Part shown: piece after piece, positions 24,173 to 33,354 of the stretch
Position numbering within the stretch: the stretch's first letter is position 1
Layout: the number at the start of each line of letters is the position of its first letter
Assembly: GCA_964599275.1 (NCBI GenBank)
Contig: CAZRFK010000006.1
Coordinates: 1-54,904, forward strand
Origin: PUMD01 sp964599275
GTDB lineage: Bacteria > Bacillota > Sulfobacillia > SLMV01
Direction of reading: 5' to 3'
Length of the DNA: 54,904 nucleotides
The notes under the pieces: model-generated
Database searches by the model: none
Told to the model about the DNA's origin: nothing
Seen by the model: the letters and a program-made list of their open reading frames with translations, nothing else
Translations under genes and position numbers: made by a program

Positions 24173-24973
24173 ATGGAACGTTCACGCAGTGGGGGAAGTC
24201 GTTCCCTGTGGCCGTTTGTAATGGTTTTCGGCGCTCTGGCAGTCATAACTGTGGCTGCTGGATATTTTGGCGGCCAGTATTTGTTGAGAGGCGTCATAGG
24301 CCAGGAGCCGGATCCGTATACAGATGACGGCCCAGATAAAGATGTTACTTCAATGGAAATGGTTGAGCTCACTGGACAGACGATGGAGTTTTACCGGGTA
24401 CAAGTGGGAGCCTTTTCTGATCAAGAGAATGCACTGGCAAAGCAGCAGGCTCTACAAGAACAGGGCATTCCAGCTGCTGCTTTACCTGTAGAAGGCGAAG
24501 GCCTGACGCGAGTAGTTGTCGGGGTGACGGATTCGCGCGAGGCGGGAGAAGAACTGGCTGCTCACCTCGAATCTGAAGGTTTGAAAGTGGCTGTTATGCA
24601 ATGGGAAGTCCCCAGCCTGAGTGTGCAGGTAGAGGTTCGGCCAGAAATATCACCTCAGATTCAGAGCTTGTTGTCTACATCTGAAACGCTGTTACAGTCG
24701 AAATCTGCCCAGCTGCCGCAGCTTCGCCCGGTTGGAGAGGAAGCAGCTGGTAATTTGAATCAGTTAACTGGTGTAATTGAAGAGGATTGGCAGGGCACCA
24801 GCGAATATGCCCAGGAACTGCCAGGTGAATTGGTAGATTATGCGGAGGAATTTTTACTCCCTTACGTGAAAGAAGTAAATGAAGACCCGAGTTCACAACG
24901 CACACAACAAGCCTACTTCCGTCTGATCTGGGCGACAATAGGGATGCGGCGTGCTTTATGTTACGGCACATAG
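24173..24973 (+). CDS. SPOR-domain membrane protein (SpoIIB-like position)
   Basis: This 266-residue protein has a short basic N-terminus, one transmembrane helix (about residues 13-36), then a SPOR domain (about 65-135, FYRVQVGAFSDQENALAKQQALQEQGI and RVVVGVTDSREAG). The C-terminal part is helical and uncharacterised. SPOR domains bind peptidoglycan stripped of stem peptides at division septa. In Bacillus a SPOR protein, SpoIIB, lies upstream of maf, so this is its positional counterpart. ATG 24173 follows a run of seven G. Confidence 0.8.
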   Translation: MERSRSGGSRSLWPFVMVFGALAVITVAAGYFGGQYLLRGVIGQEPDPYTDDGPDKDVTSMEMVELTGQTMEFYRVQVGAFSDQENALAKQQALQEQGIPAAALPVEGEGLTRVVVGVTDSREAGEELAAHLESEGLKVAVMQWEVPSLSVQVEVRPEISPQIQSLLSTSETLLQSKSAQLPQLRPVGEEAAGNLNQLTGVIEEDWQGTSEYAQELPGELVDYAEEFLLPYVKEVNEDPSSQRTQQAYFRLIWATIGMRRALCYGT

Positions 24974-25033
24974 CCGTCAGTAGTAACGCAAAAACTAATT
25001 GAAAGACAGGATCCGGTGGCGAGGAGGAAAGAT

Positions 25034-25288
25034 ATGCGAGGACCGAGAGCGTTCCGGCTTCCAGCACTTATTTTATTAATGGTGCTGGGAGCCTTTATCG
25101 GAAACATAGTGGGGGAGATAGCTGCTCCCTACTGGCCGGTTTTTGGCAATTATGCCCGGTTGGGCCTGGCACCTACAGAAATCAATCTGTTGAATACTGT
25201 TGATCTCACCCTTGGGTTCAATTTCAATCTTAATGTATTTGGAGGCCTGGGGGCGTTGTCCATGCTTATGTTCTGGTGGAAGAGGTGA
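25034..25288 (+). CDS. DUF4321 membrane protein
   Basis: The 84-residue protein has two hydrophobic segments (LPALILLMVLGAFIGNIVGE and VFGGLGALSMLMFWW) flanking a region with the phrase VDLTLGFNFNLNVFGG, which marks DUF4321. These genes are common just upstream of maf in Clostridia. Function is unknown. ATG 25034 has GAGGAGG 6 bases upstream; GTG 25016 is an alternative. Confidence 0.82.
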   Translation: MRGPRAFRLPALILLMVLGAFIGNIVGEIAAPYWPVFGNYARLGLAPTEINLLNTVDLTLGFNFNLNVFGGLGALSMLMFWWKR

Positions 25289-25294
25289 TTGGAA

Positions 25295-25930
25295 ATGCCA
25301 GCTGATGCTCCCAAACCTGAACTGATTTTGGCTTCTGCTTCTCCCAGACGCAGGCAGCTTCTCAATCAGCTGGGGTTGGAATTTACGGTTGCTCCTTCTG
25401 AACTCGATGAACAGGCATACCTGGATCATCTATCGAGTGAAGAGAAAAAGACGGTTGACCCTCAAAGGGCGGTGGTTTACCTGGCAGAAGAGAAATCTTA
25501 CCAGGTAGCAAAATGCTGCAAATTCGACCTGGTCCTGGCTGCTGATACTCTGGTGGTAACAGATGCTGGTGAAACTTTAGGAAAACCAGCGGACATTGGA
25601 CAAGCCGAAAGAATGCTGACACAGCTGGCGGGACGAAAACACCGTGTTGTGACGGGAGTTGCCCTACGATTGGGGGGAGAGGAATCGGTACAATCTCTGT
25701 GGGAGATCACTCATGTAAGAATGAAGCCCCCCGAACTGGCAAACATCGGGGCTTATCTGCAGACAGGTGAATGGAAAGGAAAGGCAGGAGCTTACGCAAT
25801 ACAGGGTGTAGGAGTTGCTCTGACAGAGGGGATACAGGGTTCTTACACCAATGTGGTGGGATTACCCCTGGAGTGTTTGGACAGGCTGTTTTCTGCTGTG
25901 GGTTATTCATTATGGGATTTCATGTTATAA
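25295..25930 (+). CDS. maf: Maf/YhdE-type nucleoside-triphosphate pyrophosphatase
   Basis: Maf proteins hydrolyse non-canonical or pyrimidine nucleoside triphosphates and can slow septum formation when overproduced. The signature SASPRR is at residues 14-19. VLAADTLV and the GKPAD segment follow, then the C-terminal GAYAIQGVG block. The length, 211 residues, is normal. ATG 25295 is used because AGAGGTG of the preceding stop region is its ribosome site, coupling it to DUF4321. Confidence 0.93.
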   Translation: MPADAPKPELILASASPRRRQLLNQLGLEFTVAPSELDEQAYLDHLSSEEKKTVDPQRAVVYLAEEKSYQVAKCCKFDLVLAADTLVVTDAGETLGKPADIGQAERMLTQLAGRKHRVVTGVALRLGGEESVQSLWEITHVRMKPPELANIGAYLQTGEWKGKAGAYAIQGVGVALTEGIQGSYTNVVGLPLECLDRLFSAVGYSLWDFML

Positions 25931-25976
25931 TTGGAATGAGGTTTCATTAAATCAGACCCTTATGAGGGGTTATAAG

Positions 25977-26714
25977 GTGAAAAAAGACAAACGCTTGAGT
26001 ATCAAGCAGTTTCCTCCCCGGGAAAGACCTCGTGAAAGATTGTTCAGTGAAGGGGCCGATTCACTCAGTGATACAGAAATTATGGCCCTGCTTCTGGGTA
26101 CGGGAAATGCTCACAGTGGGGAAACAGTTCTGGATTTATCCAGGCGTGTGCTTAAACACTTTGAGCACAAGCAACAGGAGGATGCTGTACTTCGCGGTCT
26201 GGCTGACGCCACACCTGAGGAACTGTGTGAGGTTTCCGGGATTGGTACTGCCAAGGCTGCTACTGTAGTAGCAGCAGTTGAGTTGGGTAAGCGGGTCAGC
26301 AGTGAACGTCCGAGCAGGGCAGGTATAAAAGGTCCAGATGACGCTGCTGAGCTCTTGTTAGAGCAGATGCGCTACCTGGATCGAGAACATTTCAAAACTG
26401 TGTTATTAAATAGCAAGAATCAGGTGCTGGGAATTGAAGTGATATCTATCGGCAGTATTAATGCCTCTATGGTGCATCCCCGGGAGATATTCCGCACTGC
26501 CATAAAGCGCAATGCTGCGGCAGTGGTACTGGCGCACAACCACCCCAGTGGAGACCCATCTCCCAGCTCTGATGATATACAGGTAACAGAACGAGTTCTG
26601 CGAGCAGGTCAGTTGATCGGAGTTGATGTGCTGGATCATTTGATAATTGGAGATAAATGCTACATAAGTTTGCGACGACAGGGAGTTAGATGGAACTTAG
26701 ATTGGGATGATTGA
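25977..26714 (+). CDS. radC: RadC/YeeS-type JAB1-MPN domain protein
   Basis: The 245-residue protein has an N-terminal helix-hairpin-helix region (ELCEVSGIGTAKAATVVAAVELGKR) and a C-terminal JAMM metallo-motif (LAHNHPSGDPSPSSDD, about residues 185-200). The historic link to DNA repair is doubtful and the biochemical role is unknown. GTG 25977 sits 6 bases after GAGGGGT. Position between maf and mreB is the conserved Gram-positive arrangement. Confidence 0.94.
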   Translation: MKKDKRLSIKQFPPRERPRERLFSEGADSLSDTEIMALLLGTGNAHSGETVLDLSRRVLKHFEHKQQEDAVLRGLADATPEELCEVSGIGTAKAATVVAAVELGKRVSSERPSRAGIKGPDDAAELLLEQMRYLDREHFKTVLLNSKNQVLGIEVISIGSINASMVHPREIFRTAIKRNAAAVVLAHNHPSGDPSPSSDDIQVTERVLRAGQLIGVDVLDHLIIGDKCYISLRRQGVRWNLDWDD

Positions 26715-26741
26715 TACCCGCCCCGGAAGGAGAATTGCTGA

Positions 26742-27785
26742 GTGTTCAGCTTTATATATAATCATTTTTCGAGAGACATAGGCGTTGATCTGGGCACTGC
26801 CAACACTCTGGTGTATGTGCGTGGGCAGGGAATAGTGTTGCAGGAGCCCTCGGTAGTTGCGACTCGCAGGGATGAGGAAGGCGAGCCGTTAGCTGTAGGT
26901 AATGAGGCCAAGCGGATGATCGGTAGAACACCTGGTAACATTGTGGCCACCCGTCCCATGAAGGATGGAGTCATAGCTGATTTTGATACTACTCAGACGA
27001 TGTTGAGATATTTCATCGGCAAGGCGACCCGGAGAAGAACCGTCATCAGGCCAAGGGTGGTAGTTGCAGTTCCATCGGGTGTGACGGAGGTTGAAAAAAG
27101 AGCGGTCATAGATGCTACACTGCAGGCTGGGGCACGTGAGGCCTATCTCATAGAAGAGCCAATGGCAGCCGCTATAGGTGCAGGTCTACCTGTTCATGAA
27201 CCCACAGGAAACATGGTTGTGGACATCGGTGGAGGAACAACTGAAGTGGCCATTATCTCTCTTGGAGGGATTGTTACCCATCAATCCATTCGTATAGCCG
27301 GCGATGAGATGGATGAAGCCCTGGTCAGCTATGTCAAGCGGGAATACAGCCTACTGATAGGGGAACGGACTGCTGAGCAGGTTAAAATCGATATTGGCAG
27401 CGCAGTTCCCTTTCAGAATGATGGTGAGCAGATGGAGGTCAGGGGGCGTGATTTGGTAAGTGGTTTACCCAAAACTGTACCTCTGACTGCAGAAGAAGTC
27501 AGGGGAGCTTTGTCGGAACCGGTTTCCAGCATTCTGGAAGCGATTCGGGTGACGCTGGAACGTACTCCTCCGGAGCTGGCCTCTGATATTATGGATCGGG
27601 GCATTGTCGTCACAGGTGGAGGGGCAATGCTGTCCGGATTTGAGCAGCTGGTCAGTGACGAAACGGACATGCCTGTATATCTGTCTGAAGATCCACTATT
27701 ATGCGTTGTTCATGGTACTGGAAAAGTACTCGATGAGTTGGATGTGCTCAAGCGGATTTTGATGGTTCCAAAACAGCTGGCTTGA
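26742..27785 (+). CDS. mreB: rod-shape actin homologue MreB
   Basis: MreB forms membrane-associated filaments that guide lateral wall synthesis. The actin-fold phosphate loops are present: DIGVDLGTANTLVYV (phosphate 1), VVDIGGGTTEVAIIS (phosphate 2) and VTGGGAMLSGFEQLV (adenosine). The N-terminal amphipathic MFSFIYNHF fits membrane binding. The length, 347 residues, is typical. GTG 26742 follows GGAAGGAG. First gene of the mreBCD-mrdA run. Confidence 0.96.
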   Translation: MFSFIYNHFSRDIGVDLGTANTLVYVRGQGIVLQEPSVVATRRDEEGEPLAVGNEAKRMIGRTPGNIVATRPMKDGVIADFDTTQTMLRYFIGKATRRRTVIRPRVVVAVPSGVTEVEKRAVIDATLQAGAREAYLIEEPMAAAIGAGLPVHEPTGNMVVDIGGGTTEVAIISLGGIVTHQSIRIAGDEMDEALVSYVKREYSLLIGERTAEQVKIDIGSAVPFQNDGEQMEVRGRDLVSGLPKTVPLTAEEVRGALSEPVSSILEAIRVTLERTPPELASDIMDRGIVVTGGGAMLSGFEQLVSDETDMPVYLSEDPLLCVVHGTGKVLDELDVLKRILMVPKQLA

Positions 27786-27834
27786 GTTAGGGTGCCTTTA
27801 TTACTACATGTATTAACTATGGGCGGAGAAATTC

Positions 27835-28695
27835 ATGCAATTCTGGCGAGACCGGCGATTTCTGGGTAGCCTGGTGGTAAGTATATGTTTAATAGTCTTG
27901 ATGGTTGTAACGTCCAGCCCCGAGCGGGTTCCTACGCCGCTTGAGCGTCTGTGGCATGAATTGTTGGCTCCTGCTCAAAGTATCCTGACTGATATTTCAC
28001 ATGAAGTTGAGGATGTTCTGGGAGGTGTTCTCCGTTACCGCACTGTAATGGAGGAAAATGAGCTCCTGCGAGAAAAAGTGGTGCGCTTGCAGGCGGTTGA
28101 GACTCACATTGAACGTTTGAGCAGGGAAAACCAGCGGCTGCGCTCCATGCTGCAGCTGCAAAGAGAGGCCGAAATCAAAAGCCTGAACGCATCGGTGTTG
28201 GCCCGGTCTCCCTCAGAATGGACTCACGAGTTTTCCGTGGACAAAGGGGAGGCAGACGGTGTTAGCACCGGAGATGTCGTGGTGGTACCAGAGGGACTAG
28301 TTGGACGAGTTATAAGGACAACTCCCAGAACATCAACGGTTATGTTGATTACCAGTCCGGAAAGTGGCTTGGGAGTCGAGTTAGCAGCAACCGGAGATGC
28401 TGGGGTTGCTGAAGGACAGATTGAGCAGCGAGGTAAGCTGCGGGTAAGGTTTTTCGATCCTGCTGCCGAGGTGTCAAAGGGGACCTTATTGATTACTTCC
28501 GGTTTGAGTCAGTTTTTCCCACACGGTATTGCAGTTGGAGAGGTGGTTCAGAGATCAACCGGAGAACTGGGTCTGCTTGCAGAGGTGTGGGTGGAGCCGC
28601 GCGCTGCACTCAATCGTCTACGTGAAGTCACAATCCTGTCTGTGTCTGAACCTGGTTCATTGGAATGGCCAACCTTAGAAAGCGGTGACGACTGA
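27835..28695 (+). CDS. mreC: rod-shape protein MreC
   Basis: MreC is a bitopic membrane protein that links MreB with MreD, RodA and PBP2. The 286-residue protein has one N-terminal transmembrane helix (about residues 9-26), a coiled coil (about 65-110, ENELLREKVVRLQAVETHIE) and the two-lobed beta-rich MreC domain. The sequence VVVVPEGLVGRVIRTTPRTS is family-typical. ATG 27835. Confidence 0.95.
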   Translation: MQFWRDRRFLGSLVVSICLIVLMVVTSSPERVPTPLERLWHELLAPAQSILTDISHEVEDVLGGVLRYRTVMEENELLREKVVRLQAVETHIERLSRENQRLRSMLQLQREAEIKSLNASVLARSPSEWTHEFSVDKGEADGVSTGDVVVVPEGLVGRVIRTTPRTSTVMLITSPESGLGVELAATGDAGVAEGQIEQRGKLRVRFFDPAAEVSKGTLLITSGLSQFFPHGIAVGEVVQRSTGELGLLAEVWVEPRAALNRLREVTILSVSEPGSLEWPTLESGDD

Positions 28696-28739
28696 GGGCT
28701 GCTATGAGACGGTCAGGTAGTTTGATAGGAGGGGTATAG

Positions 28740-29213
28740 GTGTCTGGATGGAAGTTTGCGGGCATCCCCCTAGCTGCTGTATTACTGCAATTCACCATAG
28801 TTTCCTCGATTCAACCGGCTGAGATCAGGCCGGACTTAATTTTATTGTCGACAGTTGCTGTAGCCATGCTTGAGAAGCGTAGAAATTGGGTTTTGACCTA
28901 CGGTGTTTTCGCCGGAACAACGCTGGATCTGACCCAGGGCAGATTTATTGGCCTGAATATATTGCTGATGACTGCTGTAGCCTGGGCAGTATACCAGGTT
29001 GCTCAAGCATTTATGCGTACCAGTCCCGGGCTTTCAGCGCTGACGGTTTTTGCATTGAGTTTTCCAGTGCAGTTAGGCAGAGCAGCGGCAGTTTCTGTGG
29101 CCGGGGGTAGTTACGGCGGATGGTCCCCAGTTTTATGGTTTTTGCTGATATCAGCGGCGGTTAACGGACTGGTCATGATAGCAGTTCATGGTGCTATACA
29201 GGTTCTACGCTGA
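28740..29213 (+). CDS. mreD: rod-shape protein MreD
   Basis: A 157-residue multi-pass membrane protein with about five helices and the MreD-like TTLDLTQGRFIGLNILLMT segment. It scaffolds the elongation complex. GTG 28740 follows GGAGGGG. It is the last of mreBCD and is followed after 29 bases by mrdA. Confidence 0.9.
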   Translation: MSGWKFAGIPLAAVLLQFTIVSSIQPAEIRPDLILLSTVAVAMLEKRRNWVLTYGVFAGTTLDLTQGRFIGLNILLMTAVAWAVYQVAQAFMRTSPGLSALTVFALSFPVQLGRAAAVSVAGGSYGGWSPVLWFLLISAAVNGLVMIAVHGAIQVLR

Positions 29214-29242
29214 AATTATGCCTTTAGAAAGGTGAGCTTCAG

Positions 29243-31213
29243 ATGCAAAAAAGGCTGCAGATCTTCACCATCATCGTAATTGTGGCACTCTTGTTGCTGA
29301 TTGTTCGGAGTGCTCAACTGCAGCTGTTCCAGGGGGAAGACCTGGCCGAGGCAGCCGTTCAGCAAAGGTTGAGAGTCCTCAGAGAGCCGGCTCCCCGGGG
29401 GGAAATAGTTTCCGCAGATGGCACATTGTTGGCAGGAAACCGGGCTGCCTTTGTCGCTCGATATTTTCCATCTGCTGAGCCTCTAAGCGAGGACACACTG
29501 CAGACTCTTTCCGAAATACTAGATCTACCGGCAGATAGTATTCAAGAGGCAATCTCCAGGCAGACGGGTGAACGTCCATATGCCCCAGTTAATTTAAAAG
29601 TGGACCTGACCGAAAAAGAGGCGACTGAACTGTCAGAACGGCGTTATCAGCTGCCGGGAATTTCAATTGGTTTTCACCCGATTAGAAATTATCCAAATGA
29701 TAATCTTGCTGTTCATGTTCTTGGTCACACATCGAACATAAAAGAAGATGAATTGCGCACCTTTGGAGAAATTTCTGAGCGCGATTATCATAACAGAGAT
29801 GTGGTCGGAAGAAGCGGAGTTGAAAGGAGCATGGAGTTTAATCTGCAGGGCTGGGATGGTGAAGTACGTGTTGAGGTGGACGCACATGGACGCCTCGTTG
29901 ACAGTGTTACCGGACGTGAACGACAGCCGGGTGATGATGTTCATCTCACTATCGACAGTGAACTGCAGAAAACTGCTGAAAGAGCTTTATCTACTGTCAT
30001 AAAAAGACTGCAGGAAGGCCATGATCCAGTTCTATTCAGTCGACAGCAGGGGAGGTATATCGGGTTGTGGGATGATGAGGCTGAACATGATACCACTTTG
30101 CTGCCAGCTGATTCCTCACGGCCAGACCGGCAGTACTCTGACGCAAAATTCGGCGCAGTTGCGGTGTTGGATGTAACAAGTGGAAAAGTTTTGGCCAAGG
30201 CTTCGTACCCACAGTACGACCTGTCTGCTTTTGCCACAGCCCCTCTGCACCTGCCGGGCTCCGAGCAGAAGGCTGAATGGAACGAACAATATGAGACAAT
30301 GAAACAGCGCGGGGCGTTTTTGAATCGAGTTACTTCTGATCCTGTAGCTCCCGGTTCGATATTTAAGATGGTGACTGCTCTGGCCGCCCTGCGGGAAACG
30401 GACTTGGACCCTGATGAAACTGTTCGCTGTCAGGGGAGCCTGGACATCTTCGGGCAGAGCTATGGATGCTGGAAGACGCATGGGCGGGTCGATTTGACCG
30501 ATGCTATTGCCCAAAGCTGCAACGTGTATTTTTATGAGCAGGGACTCGAGGTTGGTGTTGATGGCATTTCTGAGGTGGCAGCAGAGCTGGGGTTGGGAGC
30601 ATCAACAGGTATACTTGGACTTCCTCCAGGGGAAGAACGCAGTGGTATCCGTCCTTCACGCGAATGGAAAAAAGTTAACTTGCAAGAACCCTGGTATCCA
30701 GGTGAAACGTTAATGGCAGCTATAGGTCAGGGCTATCATTCGTATACTCCGTTACAGATTACGAACTATGTTGCAGGTATCGCTAATGAAGGTGTGTTGT
30801 ATCGGCCTTATCTGGTTGATCATGTTAAAAATCCGGATGGAGAAGTGATTTGGAAAGCCCACAGTAAAGTTATCAGTCAACTGGATGTAGATGAGGAAAT
30901 GCTCAAACTGGTTGTTCAGGGCATGAAAGAAGCAGTGCTACCAGGTGGCTCGGCCCGCTGGAGATTTTGGGATTATCCCCGATATTCAGAAATGAGAGAG
31001 GCGGAAGTTATGATTGCAGCCAAGACTGGTACTGCTGAGGTGAGAACCGGTGTAGATTCTCACGGATGGTTTACTGCTTTTGCTCCCACGGACGAGCCAG
31101 AAATTGCTGTAGCAGCAGTGATACATCATGGAGGAGGCGGTTCTCTGGCAGCAGCACCGGTTGTTCGCGCTGTAATGCAACAATATTTTGGTTTTTCCGA
31201 CTTACCTCAATGA
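29243..31213 (+). CDS. mrdA: penicillin-binding protein 2 (elongation transpeptidase)
   Basis: PBP2 crosslinks peptidoglycan during rod elongation with RodA. The 656-residue protein has an N-terminal membrane anchor (about residues 5-24), a PBP dimerisation region (about 45-215, APRGEIVSADGTLLAGN) and a transpeptidase domain with SxxK at Ser372 (PGSIFKM), SxN (QSCN) and KTG at 594-596. An insertion between residues about 255 and 300 precedes the KFGAVAVLDVTSGKVLA strand. ATG 29243. Confidence 0.95.
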   Translation: MQKRLQIFTIIVIVALLLLIVRSAQLQLFQGEDLAEAAVQQRLRVLREPAPRGEIVSADGTLLAGNRAAFVARYFPSAEPLSEDTLQTLSEILDLPADSIQEAISRQTGERPYAPVNLKVDLTEKEATELSERRYQLPGISIGFHPIRNYPNDNLAVHVLGHTSNIKEDELRTFGEISERDYHNRDVVGRSGVERSMEFNLQGWDGEVRVEVDAHGRLVDSVTGRERQPGDDVHLTIDSELQKTAERALSTVIKRLQEGHDPVLFSRQQGRYIGLWDDEAEHDTTLLPADSSRPDRQYSDAKFGAVAVLDVTSGKVLAKASYPQYDLSAFATAPLHLPGSEQKAEWNEQYETMKQRGAFLNRVTSDPVAPGSIFKMVTALAALRETDLDPDETVRCQGSLDIFGQSYGCWKTHGRVDLTDAIAQSCNVYFYEQGLEVGVDGISEVAAELGLGASTGILGLPPGEERSGIRPSREWKKVNLQEPWYPGETLMAAIGQGYHSYTPLQITNYVAGIANEGVLYRPYLVDHVKNPDGEVIWKAHSKVISQLDVDEEMLKLVVQGMKEAVLPGGSARWRFWDYPRYSEMREAEVMIAAKTGTAEVRTGVDSHGWFTAFAPTDEPEIAVAAVIHHGGGGSLAAAPVVRAVMQQYFGFSDLPQ

Positions 31214-31272
31214 ATATACCGTCGATTGGCCCCAATATTGGATGTAATCTGGCGCATTTGGTAGCAATAATG

Positions 31273-31281
31273 TGATATAAT
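31273..31281 (+). promoter_or_regulatory. candidate extended -10 promoter before minC
   Basis: TGATATAAT matches the extended -10 pattern TGnTATAAT, about 90 bases before minC. No good -35 is seen at the normal distance. Confidence 0.4.
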
Positions 31282-31370
31282 GCGTTATGGAAACTAGGAA
31301 GGAGATGATGAGTATGTAGCGAAGTATTAAGTAGTTTACCCTTCAGCATGGTGTTAACGGGGTGTGAAAA

Positions 31371-32024
31371 ATGAAAGACAACGGGAAAATTGTTTTTAAG
31401 GGCAACAGAAATGGATTGTACATCAAGATGTCCCGCAGGGAGAGATTTACTTCCTTGTTAGGGGAACTGGAAAGGAAACTATCTGCCTCGGGAGGGTTTT
31501 TTCGCGGTTCCGAAGCTGTAGTCGATGTGGGAGATCGCGTTCTAACAACGGAGCAGATCCTACAGCTGGAGAATCTTCTGCAGGAGAAGGGTGGATTTGA
31601 ATTAACTGATATACTACATCAACAACAGACATCCAAAACCCCTGCTTCCAAAGAAGAGAATGCCCTGCTGGTGCGCCGCACTCTGCATTCAGGACAACAT
31701 ATAAGACATGATGGTAATTTGGTCATAATGGGTGATCTCAATCCGGGAGCAGAAGCTGTGGCAAGCGGTGATATCATGGTGATGGGACGGCTTCGCGGCG
31801 TGGTGCATGCCGGAGCGGTGGGTAACGAAAGTGCAGCAGTAGTAGCCTTTCGCTTTACTCCGATTCAGCTTCGCATTGCTGAGATGATAAGCCGTTCTCC
31901 GGCAGGGGATGAGAACGTGCGTGAAGTTCCGGAGATCGCTCGTCTGAAAGATGGAGTTATAGTGGTAGAGGAATATCTGTCCAGGCCAGATACGAGAGAT
32001 TCATTAGTGTCTGGCGACTGGTGA
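31371..32024 (+). CDS. minC: septum-site inhibitor MinC
   Basis: MinC blocks FtsZ ring assembly away from midcell. The 217-residue protein has an N-terminal FtsZ-interacting domain (about 1-95) and the C-terminal right-handed beta-helix (about 105-200: GQHIRHDGNLVIMGDLNPGAEAVASGDIMVMGRLRG), which binds MinD. ATG 31371 has GGGGTG just upstream. First of minCDE. Confidence 0.95.
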   Translation: MKDNGKIVFKGNRNGLYIKMSRRERFTSLLGELERKLSASGGFFRGSEAVVDVGDRVLTTEQILQLENLLQEKGGFELTDILHQQQTSKTPASKEENALLVRRTLHSGQHIRHDGNLVIMGDLNPGAEAVASGDIMVMGRLRGVVHAGAVGNESAAVVAFRFTPIQLRIAEMISRSPAGDENVREVPEIARLKDGVIVVEEYLSRPDTRDSLVSGDW

Positions 32025-32087
32025 GATTATTTCAGGATAGAATGATTTGACTCTTGCTGATATAACTGATATCAATACATCTGTGTT

Positions 32088-32183
32088 CCGGTCCGGTTAG
32101 TCCTGTGGCTGTAAGGCCAAATCCTGGGCTGAAGGAGTGTGACTAATCCTGGTTGACGGACCGGCATCACTATGAAAGTGATG
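32088..32183 (+). ncRNA. candidate structured leader RNA upstream of minD
   Basis: The minC-minD gap can fold into nested stems. These are a perfect 8-bp outer stem (32088-32095 with 32157-32164), a 7-bp stem with one G-U pair (32096-32102 with 32141-32147), two 4-bp inner hairpins (32106-32109/32116-32119 and 32122-32125/32133-32136), and a separate 6-bp hairpin (32165-32170/32178-32183). The minD ribosome-binding site follows 10 bases later. It does not match any riboswitch class I can recall. It could be a regulator of minD translation, a processing site or a new RNA class. Confidence 0.5.
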
Positions 32184-32206
32184 AAGAATATTAACCAGGA
32201 GAGACC

Positions 32207-33040
32207 TTGGGAGAAACATTGGTTGTAACCTCCGGCAAAGGAGGAGTTGGAAAAACGACTGCAGTTGCCAACATTGGGACGGCTCTAGCTGCTAGAGGAT
32301 ATTGTGTGGCTTTAGTTGATGCTGATATAGGTCTTCGCAATCTGGATGTTGTGCTGGGTCTGGAGAATCGAATAGTCTACGATCTGGTGGATGTTGTGGA
32401 TGGATTCTGCCGATTGAAGCAGGCTCTGATCAAGGACAAGCGTAATGAGGGACTTTACCTCTTACCAGCAGCACAAACAAAAGATAAGACTGCAGTGAAT
32501 CCGGAGCAGATGAAACAAATCTGCGATCAGCTCAAGGAAATCAATGTGGCGGAACAAGCTGGGGGAGCCAAATACTTCGATTATATAATTGTTGATTCAC
32601 CTGCCGGCATTGAACAGGGCTTCCGTAATGCTGTTTCTGGAGCTGACCGAGCTTTTATAATTACAACACCTGAAGTGTCTGCGGTTCGCGATGCTGACAG
32701 AATTATTGGTTTGCTTGAGGCAGAGGATCTTCCCGACTCTCAGTTGATCATCAATCGCATTCGTCCGGGTATGGTGCGCAGCGGTGATATGATGGATATC
32801 GAGGATATTGTAGACATCCTGGCTGTGACTCTTTTGGGAGTAGTTCCTGAGGATGATGCAATTGTGGTGGCTACTAACCGGGGAGAGCCGGTAGTAAATG
32901 ATTCTGACAGTAAAGCCAGCCAGGCTTTTGAAAATATGGCCCGCAGAATCATTGGTGAAGAGGTTCCACTGATGAATCTAGAGGCCGAGGAATCACTTTT
33001 TGAACGATTAGGTAGCTTTTTGGGTCTGCGACAGCGCTGA
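32207..33040 (+). CDS. minD: septum-site ATPase MinD
   Basis: MinD is a membrane-associating ParA-type ATPase that positions MinC. The deviant Walker A SGKGGVGKT is at residues 9-17 with the signature Lys11. VDADIGLRNLDVVLGL and DYIIVDSPAGIE follow, and the C-terminal amphipathic helix is ESLFERLGSFLGLR. The length, 277 residues, is normal. TTG 32207 has CCAGGAGAG upstream. Confidence 0.97.
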   Translation: MGETLVVTSGKGGVGKTTAVANIGTALAARGYCVALVDADIGLRNLDVVLGLENRIVYDLVDVVDGFCRLKQALIKDKRNEGLYLLPAAQTKDKTAVNPEQMKQICDQLKEINVAEQAGGAKYFDYIIVDSPAGIEQGFRNAVSGADRAFIITTPEVSAVRDADRIIGLLEAEDLPDSQLIINRIRPGMVRSGDMMDIEDIVDILAVTLLGVVPEDDAIVVATNRGEPVVNDSDSKASQAFENMARRIIGEEVPLMNLEAEESLFERLGSFLGLRQR

Positions 33041-33056
33041 TTGAAGGGGGAAGCCA

Positions 33057-33341
33057 ATGGGTTTAATGGGTTTTTTGGATAAATTATTTTCGCGCAAAAA
33101 GCCGAGTAAAGATGTGGCCAAAGAAAGACTACAGCTGGTATTGAGTCACGATCGCATGGAAATTCCTCCCGGCGTTTTGGATGCCTTGAAGGATGATCTG
33201 ATCCAGGTTATATCCAAGTATATGGAAATCGATGAGTCGGGAATAGATGTTCGAATTAATGATAAAGACAGCAGTGAGGGGCGTTCATTAGTGGCCAATA
33301 TTCCGGTGGCAAGCATGAAACGAGAGAAAACACGGCAGTGA
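33057..33341 (+). CDS. minE: cell-division topological specificity factor MinE
   Basis: The 94-residue protein drives MinD pole-to-pole oscillation. It starts with an amphipathic membrane-binding stretch (LMGFLDKLF), then the MinD-contact region (KERLQLVLSHDRM), then the topological domain. MinE with MinCD suggests oscillating division-site selection rather than DivIVA-anchored Min. Confidence 0.94.
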   Translation: MGLMGFLDKLFSRKKPSKDVAKERLQLVLSHDRMEIPPGVLDALKDDLIQVISKYMEIDESGIDVRINDKDSSEGRSLVANIPVASMKREKTRQ

Positions 33342-33354
33342 GAAAGGAGAAAGA

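Noticed and set aside
31299..31317. Tiny ATG-ATG-AGT-ATG-TAG frame with a strong purine site before minC as a leader peptide
   Set aside because: Four codons with no regulatory codon pattern or attenuator hairpin; probably chance.
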